In this document: positions 1 to 4,969 of the stretch, one piece after another
Layout of the letters: each line of letters opens with the position of its first letter
Position numbering within the stretch: position 1 is the stretch's first letter
Source: Clostridiales bacterium
GTDB lineage: Bacteria; Bacillota; Clostridia; Christensenellales; Aristaeellaceae
Assembly (NCBI GenBank): GCA_022776785.1
Contig: JALFHA010000310.1
Location: 1-7,204 of the forward strand
Direction of reading: 5' to 3'
DNA length: 7,204 bases
The notes under the pieces: generated by a model
The model's input: only the letters and a program-made list of their open reading frames with translations
What the model was told of the DNA's origin: nothing
Databases searched by the model: none
Made by a program: the position numbers and the translations under genes

Positions 1-18
1 GAAAGGAGGCGAAAACCA

Positions 19-1671
19 ATGGGGAAGCTGAGAATCATTCCGCTGGGTGGCCTGGGCGAGGTCGGCAAGAACATGACGGCGTTTGAGTATGAGGACGATA
101 TCGTCGTGGTGGACTGCGGCTCCATCTTCCCGCGGCAGGACATGCTGGGCATTGACCTGGTCATCCCGGACATCACCTACCTGACCAACAACCGCGAGCG
201 TCTGCGTGCCTATCTGATTACGCATGGGCATGAGGATCATATCGGCGCCGTTCCCTATGTGTTCAGGAGCGTGCCTGCGCCGGTCTACGGCACGAAGCTG
301 ACCTGCGCTCTCATACGCGGCAAGCTCGCGGAGCATAATATCTCCGGCATAGCGCTCAACGTGGTGCAGCCCAAGCAGACGGTGCGCATCGGCGCGTTCG
401 AGGTGGAGTTCATCAAGGTGAGCCACTCCATCGCAGGCGCGGTGGCGATGGCGATCACCTGCCCGGCGGGCACGGTCATCGTGACGGGCGACTTCAAAAT
501 CGACTACACCCCCATTGACGGCGAGGTGACCGACCTCAATACGCTCGCCGCGTGGGGAAGCAGGGGCGTGCTGGCGCTGCTGGCCGATTCCACTAACGTC
601 GAGCGCCCGGGCTACACGATGAGCGAAAAGAAGATCGGTGAGACGTTCCACAGCCTGTTCAAGGATGCTTCCGGGCGCATCATCATCGCGATGTTCGCCT
701 CCAACCTGCACAGGATTCAGCAGGTGGTGGACAACTGCATCGAGTTCGGGCGCAAGATATGCTTCGTTGGGCGCAGCATGGTGAACGTCACCCGGCTGGC
801 TATGGAGATCGGCGAGCTGAAGATTCCGCAGGACGTCTACATCGAGGTGGGCGACCTTGACTGCTACAACGACGATGAGATCGTCGTGTTGACGACGGGT
901 AGCCAGGGGGAGCCGATGAGCGGCCTGACGCGCATGGCCAACAGCGAGCACCGCAAGCTGCAAATCCGGCAGGGGGACACGGTCATCATCTCCGCCTCAC
1001 CGATTCCCGGCAACGAGCTGATGGTCTCCCATATCATCGATCAGCTCTACAAGTGCGGCGCGACGGTCATCTACAACCGCATCGCGGATGTGCACGTCTC
1101 CGGCCACGCCTGCCAGGAGGAGCTCAAGCTCATCCACACGCTGGTGAAGCCGAAGTACTTCGTGCCCGTGCACGGCGAATACAGGATGCTGCACAGGCAC
1201 GCGCAGCTCGCCATGGAGCTGGGGATGCCCGCGGACAATGTGGTTATCCTCGAGCTGGGGCAGGCGCTGGAGCTCTCCGAGGACGAGGCCAGCATCACCG
1301 GCCCGATTCCCACCGGCGCCGTCATGGTGGACGGCCTCGGCGTGGGCGACGTGGGCAACGTGGTGCTGCGCGACCGCAAGCATCTCTCGCAGGACGGCCT
1401 GATTATCGTAGTCGTCGGCGTCAACAAGGAGACGGGCAAGCTGTCCTCCGGGCCGGAGCTCATCTCCCGCGGCTTCGTCTATGTGCGCGAGAATGAGGAG
1501 CTCATCTCCGGAGCGCGCAGCGTCGCCGCAGGCGTGCTCGCCCGGTATGACTGCATCGAGCAGAGCGACTGGACGGCCATCAAGAACGGCATCAAGGACG
1601 AGATGCACGCCTACCTGTTCGGCCTGATCAAGCGCAATCCGATGATTCTGCCCATTATCATGGAGACCTGA
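19..1671 (+). CDS. rnj: Ribonuclease J (metallo-beta-lactamase / beta-CASP exo-endoribonuclease)
   Basis: This 550-residue protein is a complete RNase J, a cytoplasmic zinc-dependent enzyme that degrades and matures RNA by 5'-to-3' exonuclease and endonuclease activity. Visible in the sequence: the metallo-beta-lactamase core begins at residue 1, with HGHEDH at 69-74 (H69, H71, D73, H74), H136 in VSHS, D158 in GDFK, and D190 in ADSTN. The beta-CASP part follows, with SGHACQEE at 361-368 (H363) and PVHGEYRM at 383-390 (H385). These positions run five to six residues before the equivalent metal and substrate residues of B. subtilis RNase J1 as I remember them. The C-terminal domain (about 450-550) ends in the typical RNPMILPIIME. 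Length matches the family (about 555). The start is supported by AAAGGAGG at 2-9, nine bases before ATG. The gene is intact, followed by hairpins and a terminator-like structure. J1 versus J2 paralogy cannot be decided from one copy. Confidence 0.97.
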   Translation: MGKLRIIPLGGLGEVGKNMTAFEYEDDIVVVDCGSIFPRQDMLGIDLVIPDITYLTNNRERLRAYLITHGHEDHIGAVPYVFRSVPAPVYGTKLTCALIRGKLAEHNISGIALNVVQPKQTVRIGAFEVEFIKVSHSIAGAVAMAITCPAGTVIVTGDFKIDYTPIDGEVTDLNTLAAWGSRGVLALLADSTNVERPGYTMSEKKIGETFHSLFKDASGRIIIAMFASNLHRIQQVVDNCIEFGRKICFVGRSMVNVTRLAMEIGELKIPQDVYIEVGDLDCYNDDEIVVLTTGSQGEPMSGLTRMANSEHRKLQIRQGDTVIISASPIPGNELMVSHIIDQLYKCGATVIYNRIADVHVSGHACQEELKLIHTLVKPKYFVPVHGEYRMLHRHAQLAMELGMPADNVVILELGQALELSEDEASITGPIPTGAVMVDGLGVGDVGNVVLRDRKHLSQDGLIIVVVGVNKETGKLSSGPELISRGFVYVRENEELISGARSVAAGVLARYDCIEQSDWTAIKNGIKDEMHAYLFGLIKRNPMILPIIMET

Positions 1672-1675
1672 GAAG

Positions 1676-1715
1676 AGCCTTTGAAGGGCTAAGCGCTGCC
1701 CGGCAGGGTGCTGCC
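1676..1715 (+). other. Two small hairpins directly after the RNase J stop
   Basis: Two short inverted repeats are visible. The first pairs AGCCTT (1676-1681) with AGGGCT (1685-1690) around a TGA loop, with one G-T wobble. The second pairs GGCAG (1702-1706) with CTGCC (1711-1715) around GGTG. Neither is followed by a T-tract, so neither is an obvious terminator. They may form a structured 3' end for the RNase J transcript, but in GC-rich DNA stems of this size can arise by chance. Confidence 0.35.
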
Positions 1716-1739
1716 AGGAGAGCGAAGGAAGCATACAAA
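1711..1739 (+). promoter_or_regulatory. Weak candidate sigma-A-like promoter upstream of the YlbF-family gene
   Basis: CTGCCA (1711-1716) and TACAAA (1734-1739) each match four of six bases of the -35 and -10 consensus and are 17 bases apart. A start near 1746 would fall at the left edge of the terminator-like hairpin. This is the only pair I could find that could feed the YlbF gene without passing through the whole hairpin. Matches of this quality are common by chance, so the call is weak. Confidence 0.18.
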
Positions 1740-1743
1740 CGAC

Positions 1744-1780
1744 AAAACGGCCGGCAAAATCGTTTTCGCCGGTCTGTTTT
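1744..1780 (+). terminator. Terminator-like hairpin between rnj and the YlbF-family gene
   Basis: CCGGC (1751-1755) pairs with GCCGG (1768-1772). Inside this, AAAA (1756-1759) pairs with TTTT (1763-1766) around a TCG loop, with C1767 bulged. Outside, AAAAC (1744-1748) can pair with GTTTT (1776-1780) across a small internal loop. The T-rich tail (1773-1780) is interrupted by C and G, so termination may be incomplete. The structure is nearly symmetrical and could also work on the other strand, although no minus-strand gene is visible nearby. Only 24 bases separate its end from the first possible start codon (1805) of the next gene. Confidence 0.6.
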
Positions 1781-1795
1781 CGGTCGCCTGATGAG

Positions 1796-1803
1796 AAAGG
1801 AAG
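1796..1803 (+). promoter_or_regulatory. Ribosome binding site that decides the YlbF start
   Basis: AAAGGAAG lies at 1796-1803. It ends one base before the ATG at 1805, too close for normal initiation, but seven bases before the in-frame ATG at 1811. This spacing favours 1811 as the real start. Confidence 0.55.
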
Positions 1804-1810
1804 CATGGAC

Positions 1811-2164
1811 ATGAACATTTACGACGCGGCGCATCAGCTCGCCGGTGAAATCAGAAGAAGCGAGGAGGCGACACGTCTGCGCGAGCTGCGCGAGCGCGCG
1901 ATGAGCGACGAGACGAACCGCCTGCTGCTGGAGGAATACAAGCGGCTTCAGGTTCGGCTTCAGATGAGCATGGTCGGCGCAGCGGGCGAGATGCCCGGCG
2001 ATGACATGCAGCGCTTCCAGCAGCTTGCGGCGCTTCTGTACATGAACAGCGACGTTCAGGCCTATCTGATGGCCGAGATGCAGATGCAGAAGACGCTGGC
2101 TGACATCTTCAAGATTCTCACTGACGCGGCGGGCGTGACGCTGGAAATCCCCGAAAAGAGCTGA
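1811..2164 (+). CDS. YlbF/YmcA-family (Com_YlbF) small helical protein
   Basis: The product is 117 residues from ATG 1811 (119 if the ATG at 1805 is used). It is almost entirely predicted helix and charged, with no signal peptide or membrane segment. It starts NIYDAAHQLAGEIRRSEE, and the pattern of an N-terminal helix with a conserved small/acidic turn, then a long EEYKRLQ helix, then a C-terminal helix of the type MQKTLADIFKIL fits the YlbF/YmcA family. In B. subtilis, YlbF, YmcA and YaaT form a cytoplasmic complex that modulates RNase Y and affects sporulation, competence and biofilm formation. Whether this protein acts that way is inference. It contains no cysteine at all, so it cannot ligate the iron-sulfur clusters reported for the B. 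subtilis complex. Placement after an RNase J gene hints at RNA metabolism. Recognition rests on sequence pattern only, so some doubt remains. Confidence 0.78.
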   Translation: MNIYDAAHQLAGEIRRSEEATRLRELRERAMSDETNRLLLEEYKRLQVRLQMSMVGAAGEMPGDDMQRFQQLAALLYMNSDVQAYLMAEMQMQKTLADIFKILTDAAGVTLEIPEKS

Positions 2165-2178
2165 CGAACGGGGAACAC

Positions 2179-2197
2179 ATGCGGGGCAGCCGCGCAT
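2179..2197 (+). other. Hairpin just upstream of the mltG ribosome binding site
   Basis: ATGCG (2179-2183) pairs with CGCAT (2193-2197). GG (2184-2185) pairs with CC (2190-2191), leaving a GCAG loop and a bulged G2192. It ends three bases before the GGGAGG of mltG and has no T-tract. It could keep the ribosome binding site exposed or mark the boundary between the two genes; no function can be shown from the sequence. Confidence 0.3.
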
Positions 2198-2200
2198 TCT

Positions 2201-2206
2201 GGGAGG
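2201..2206 (+). promoter_or_regulatory. Shine-Dalgarno sequence supporting the TTG start of mltG
   Basis: GGGAGG sits seven bases before TTG 2214. The first in-frame ATG after it would be codon 63, which would remove the membrane anchor, so the TTG start is well supported. Confidence 0.8.
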
Positions 2207-2213
2207 TTTTAAT

Positions 2214-3413
2214 TTGGCAAAAAAGGGCAAATCCGGCAGGCGCGCGCGCAGCGAGGAGAGCGAGCTGCATGAGCGCCGGAAATACGGCTTCTTCTGGTAC
2301 GACTGGATATGGAAGGTGCTGCGGCCCGTGCTGGTCTTTGCGGCGTCGTTTGTCATCGTCTGCGGGCTGGTGTATACCGCGTGGACGAAGGTTGACGGAA
2401 TGTTCTTCGCGCCGGTTGACCGGCAGGATACCACAGTGCAGGCCTTCGAGGTCAAGTCGGGCAGCTCGCTGTCCACGGTATCGGCCAATCTGGAGGCGGC
2501 CGGGCTGATCCACAACCACACCGTGTTCAAGTACATGGCGGACTTCATGGGCACGGGACAGAAGATTCAGAGCGGCCACTATCAGCTCAGCCGCTCGATG
2601 TCGGCCACGGAGATCCTCGACCAGCTCATCTCCGGCGACGGCAGGCCGCTGACGACGAGCATCACCATCATCCCCGGCTGGACGGTCGAGGATGTGGCGG
2701 CATACCTCGTGACGCAGGGCGTGCTGCGCGACAAGGAGGAGTTCCTCTCCTTGTGCAGGACGGGCGAGGCGTACAGCGGTTATTACTTCATCGAGGAGAT
2801 CCTCGCCGAGTCCGACGCGGGCGATCGCCGCTACGCGCTGGAGGGCTATCTCTCGCCGAATACCTACGAGATCTACACCGATTCCAGCGCCGATGCGATC
2901 ATCAAGCGGCTGCTCTCGCAGACGGAGGCCGCCTATCTCATCGGCTATGACGAGCGGGCGCAGGAGCTGGGCATGACGATGGACGAGGTCTTTACCCTCG
3001 CCTCGATGATCGAGAAGGAGGCCAAGAAGGGCGACTTTGCCAAGGTCAGCGCGGTTTTCCACAACAGGCTCAAGCAGAACATGACGCTCGGCTCGGACGT
3101 GACGGTCAAGTACGTCTCCGGCTCGCAGAAGATGGCGCTGGGTGACAGCGACCTCGCCGTGGATTCGCCCTACAACACCTACACCCACAAGGGGCTGCCC
3201 GTCGGCCCGATCTGCAATCCGTCGATGGACGCGGTGGTGGCGGCGCTCTATCCCGACGAGCAGTATGTCGCGCAGAAGTACCTGTATTTCTGCTCGACCG
3301 ATCCCAGCTCCGGGGCGCTGCACTTCTCCAAGACGCTCGAGGAGCACGAGGCCGCCGTGGCCATGTACAGGCCGCTGTGGGAGGAATACGACAGAAGCAG
3401 AGGGCTTGAGTGA
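2214..3413 (+). CDS. mltG: Endolytic murein transglycosylase MltG (YceG-like)
   Basis: The product is a 399-residue inner-membrane enzyme that cuts nascent glycan strands inside the chain, leaving 1,6-anhydro ends, and is thought to set strand length during peptidoglycan synthesis. Visible features: a basic, lysine/arginine-rich cytoplasmic tail (1-34), one membrane helix (about 35-57), a LysM-like small domain (about 75-145, with FEVKSGSSLSTVSANL), and the YceG catalytic domain. That domain carries the family blocks LEGYLSPNTYEI (209-220), LASMIEKEA (262-270) with the presumed catalytic glutamate E267, VFHNRL (281-286), SDVTVKY (294-300) and SPYNTYTHKGLPVGPICNPS (318-337). E267 corresponds to E218 of E. 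coli MltG as I recall it. No essential block is missing. The stop codon overlaps the next start in TGATG, suggesting coupled translation with the U32 gene. In B. subtilis the MltG homologue YrrL also sits near U32 genes, so the neighbourhood is a conserved one. Confidence 0.95.
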   Translation: MAKKGKSGRRARSEESELHERRKYGFFWYDWIWKVLRPVLVFAASFVIVCGLVYTAWTKVDGMFFAPVDRQDTTVQAFEVKSGSSLSTVSANLEAAGLIHNHTVFKYMADFMGTGQKIQSGHYQLSRSMSATEILDQLISGDGRPLTTSITIIPGWTVEDVAAYLVTQGVLRDKEEFLSLCRTGEAYSGYYFIEEILAESDAGDRRYALEGYLSPNTYEIYTDSSADAIIKRLLSQTEAAYLIGYDERAQELGMTMDEVFTLASMIEKEAKKGDFAKVSAVFHNRLKQNMTLGSDVTVKYVSGSQKMALGDSDLAVDSPYNTYTHKGLPVGPICNPSMDAVVAALYPDEQYVAQKYLYFCSTDPSSGALHFSKTLEEHEAAVAMYRPLWEEYDRSRGLE

Positions 3414-4648
3414 TGAAGACGATCCCCGAGCTGCTCGCTCCGGCGGGCGGCGAGAGGCCCTTGACGACGGCGCTGCGCTTCGGTGCAGACGCCGTTTATT
3501 TTGGGGCAAAGCAGTACGGCCTACGCGCGCAGGCGAGCAACTTCGACATGCACGGCGTGGAGCGTGCCGCCGCGATGGCGCACGCCGCGGGCGCGCGGGT
3601 CTTTCTGACGCTGAATATCTTCGCCGCGGACGACGATCTGCCCGGCATGGCCGACACGGCAAGGGCCGCGCGCGATGCGGGCGTGGATGCGGTCATCGTC
3701 TCCGATCTGGGGGCGATTGACACGATTGCGCGGGCTGTGCCGGGGCTTGCCGTGCATGTGAGCACGCAGGCCAGCACGACCAACAGCGCCGCCGCGCGGG
3801 TCTACCGCCGCATGGGCGCCAGCCGCGTGGTGCTGGCAAGGGAGCTGTCGCTTGCGCAGATTGAGCGCATGGCGCAGGAGCTGCGCGGCGAAATCGAGCT
3901 GGAGGCGTTCGTCCACGGCGCGATGTGCATGGCGTATTCCGGGCGGTGTATGCTCTCCGCGGCGATGACCGGGCGCAGTGCCAACCGCGGTGCGTGCACC
4001 CAGCCCTGCCGATGGACATATTCCCTGACGGAGCGCACGCGGTCGGAGGAGCCCATGCCCGTGGAGGAAGGTGAGCACGGCACGGCGATCCTCTCCGCGC
4101 ATGACCTGTGCATGATGGAGCACCTGCCCCGGCTCGCAGACAGCGGTCTGGCGAGCCTGAAAATCGAGGGCAGGATGAAAAACGAGCTCTACGTCGGCAC
4201 GGTGGTTGGCGCATACCGCCGCTCGCTCGACGCCTATGCGCGCGACCCGCAGGGGTATCTCGCCGACGGCACGCTGCGTGCGCGCGAGCGGGCAGAGCTT
4301 GACAAGATCAGCCACAGAGCCTACGACACGGGCTTCTATTTCGGCCAACCGGCAGAGGGCGGCGGCGCAGCAGGTACGCTGCAGGCGGCAGAGTACATGG
4401 CCTATGTCGTGGATGTGTCCGGTGGCGAGGCATTGGTGGAGATGAAGAATCGCTTCTTCGTCGGCGACGCGCTGGAGGCCGTCACGCCCGCGGGAAGCAG
4501 GCCGCTTTTCGTGGAGGATATCCGCGTGGAGGCGACGGGCGAGCATGTTGGCGCGGCGAATATCCCGGGACAGCTCGTGCGCATTCCGTGCCCGGACTGG
4601 CTGGAGCGCGGGGATATGCTGCGCGGCCCGGTGCGTAACCGCAAATGA
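3413..4648 (+). CDS. U32-family protein (peptidase U32; TrhP/RlhA/UbiU-type hydroxylation factor)
   Basis: A 411-residue cytoplasmic protein. Family marks: the N-terminal LLAPAGGERPLTTALRFGAD with AVYFGAKQYGLRA, then HVSTQAS (115-121), the U32 signature region FVHGAMCMAYSGRCMLS (166-182) followed by RSANRGACTQPCR (188-200), SLKIEGRMK (248-256) and a C-terminal beta-rich domain (about 320-405). Cysteines C172, C179, C195 and C233 have almost the same spacing as the four iron-sulfur ligands of E. coli UbiU as I recall them (169, 176, 193, 232); C199 is a further candidate. Although named peptidases, studied members (TrhP, RlhA, UbiU/UbiV) support hydroxylation of tRNA, 23S rRNA or ubiquinone precursors. 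Length resembles YrrO/TrhP2 of B. subtilis, so a tRNA U34 role is the best guess. The ATG at 3413 is preferred over GTG at 3410: AGAGGG (3399-3404) is eight bases from it. It overlaps the mltG stop by one base. The O-methyltransferase gene found between these genes in B. subtilis is absent here. Confidence 0.9.
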   Translation: MKTIPELLAPAGGERPLTTALRFGADAVYFGAKQYGLRAQASNFDMHGVERAAAMAHAAGARVFLTLNIFAADDDLPGMADTARAARDAGVDAVIVSDLGAIDTIARAVPGLAVHVSTQASTTNSAAARVYRRMGASRVVLARELSLAQIERMAQELRGEIELEAFVHGAMCMAYSGRCMLSAAMTGRSANRGACTQPCRWTYSLTERTRSEEPMPVEEGEHGTAILSAHDLCMMEHLPRLADSGLASLKIEGRMKNELYVGTVVGAYRRSLDAYARDPQGYLADGTLRARERAELDKISHRAYDTGFYFGQPAEGGGAAGTLQAAEYMAYVVDVSGGEALVEMKNRFFVGDALEAVTPAGSRPLFVEDIRVEATGEHVGAANIPGQLVRIPCPDWLERGDMLRGPVRNRK

Positions 4649-4690
4649 CGGGTACATGCGCGAAGCGATAATGGGGTCAAGGGGTTCGGA
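4649..4690 (+). other. Spacer after the U32 gene
   Basis: These 42 bases follow the U32 stop directly and hold no terminator. They contain GCGAAGCGATA (4660-4670), repeated exactly at 4823-4833 inside the hairpin array, with the same GC-GAA-GC apex. I see no promoter or coding signal. Confidence 0.4.
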
Positions 4691-4845
4691 ATCGGCGCCG
4701 CCTGTGGCGGATGAAGCCGATGGAGAACGGGCGGTTAGCCCCGGACTGAAGTCCCTTGCGGGTTTCAGGGCGGCAGCCCTGATGTCTTTATGGCAAAGCC
4801 ATTCTGCAAAAGCAGTCAGGCAGCGAAGCGATACCTGACGGTGAG
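4691..4845 (+). other. Array of compact hairpins (possible structured RNA or intergenic element)
   Basis: Consecutive short-loop hairpins fill this stretch. H1: ATCGGC (4691-4696) with GCCGAT (4716-4721), enclosing CCGCC/GGCGG (4698-4702/4706-4710, loop TGT). H2: GGGC/GCCC (4729-4732/4738-4741). H3: GGAC/GTCC (4743-4746/4751-4754, loop TGAA), or alternatively TGAA plus CCC with GGG plus TTCA (4747-4767). H5: TCAGGGC/GCCCTGA (4765-4771/4776-4782, loop GGCA). H6: ATGGC/GCCAT (4790-4794/4798-4802, loop AAA). H7: CTGC/GCAG (4804-4807/4812-4815, loop AAAA). H8: GTCAGG/CCTGAC (4815-4820/4834-4839), enclosing GC-GAA-GC. H2 and H5-H8, like the terminator that follows, share a GC-(3-5 nt)-GC apex. No known riboswitch core is recognised. 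Reading frames through it lack ribosome binding sites. Function is unknown; it may be a dispersed repeat, a non-coding RNA or a 3' untranslated structure. Confidence 0.55.
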
Positions 4846-4866
4846 CCTTGCAGAGCAAGGTTTTTT
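4846..4866 (+). terminator. Strong intrinsic terminator ending the hairpin array
   Basis: CCTTGC (4846-4851) pairs perfectly with GCAAGG (4855-4860) around an AGA loop and is followed at once by six T residues (4861-4866). G4845 and A4844 can extend the stem into the T-tract. It is correctly oriented to end transcription from the mltG/U32 unit or from an RNA made from the array, and lies 103 bases before the recD2 start. Confidence 0.88.
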
Positions 4867-4873
4867 ACGCAGA

Positions 4874-4926
4874 GCCGGATAAATAGCCATTTGCACTATA
4901 CATGGTTGGCGGCCAATTCATCCGGC
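4874..4926 (+). promoter_or_regulatory. Foldable recD2 leader: 7-bp inverted repeat enclosing two hairpins
   Basis: GCCGGAT (4874-4880) and ATCCGGC (4920-4926) are perfect reverse complements. Between them, CCAT (4887-4890) pairs with ATGG (4902-4905), extendable by G4886-T4906, and TTGG (4906-4909) pairs with CCAA (4913-4916) around CGG. Together they could form a three-way junction. The loop of the first inner hairpin runs into TATACAT (4897-4903), the best -10-like sequence in the gap, but no good -35 is present 16-19 bases upstream. It may be an RNA leader, a protein-binding palindrome around a promoter, or chance. I do not recognise a known motif. Confidence 0.35.
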
Positions 4927-4955
4927 AGGGCTGCATCAGATCAGCTGGATACAAC

Positions 4956-4965
4956 AGGGGGGTGA
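4956..4965 (+). promoter_or_regulatory. Strong ribosome binding site of recD2
   Basis: AGGGGGGTGA is close to the full anti-16S complement AGGAGGTGA. Its AGGGGGG core (4956-4962) ends seven bases before ATG 4970, fixing this start over any downstream Met. Confidence 0.8.
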
Positions 4966-4969
4966 CGGC

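Noticed and set aside
997..1818. A 273-codon minus-strand open frame opposite the end of rnj
   Set aside because: Covers the conserved RNase J C-terminal half in antisense and passes through the terminator hairpin; no ribosome binding site or family resemblance was seen.
2118..3662. A 514-codon open frame on the minus strand opposite mltG
   Set aside because: It is fully antisense to a clear MltG with all family blocks, is rich in R, A, H and P as expected from reverse reading of GC-rich codons, and has no recognisable domain.
4545..4838. A 97-codon plus-strand frame running from the U32 3' end through the hairpin array
   Set aside because: It starts inside the U32 gene without a ribosome binding site, and its second half simply translates the palindromes, so a structured non-coding segment explains it better.
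3521..4858. A 445-codon minus-strand open frame opposite the U32 gene
   Set aside because: Antisense shadow of a well-supported gene. It would begin inside the terminator and hairpin array, with arginine/alanine/histidine-rich composition and no motif.
4691..4866. The hairpin array as a CRISPR array or a known riboswitch
   Set aside because: There are no equal-length direct repeats with regular spacers, and no riboswitch core I know was recognised. The units differ in stem sequence and length.
4691..4926. An insertion sequence or transposon
   Set aside because: No transposase frame, no convincing terminal inverted repeats with target duplication. The 7-bp repeat at 4874-4880/4920-4926 is only 53 bases across.
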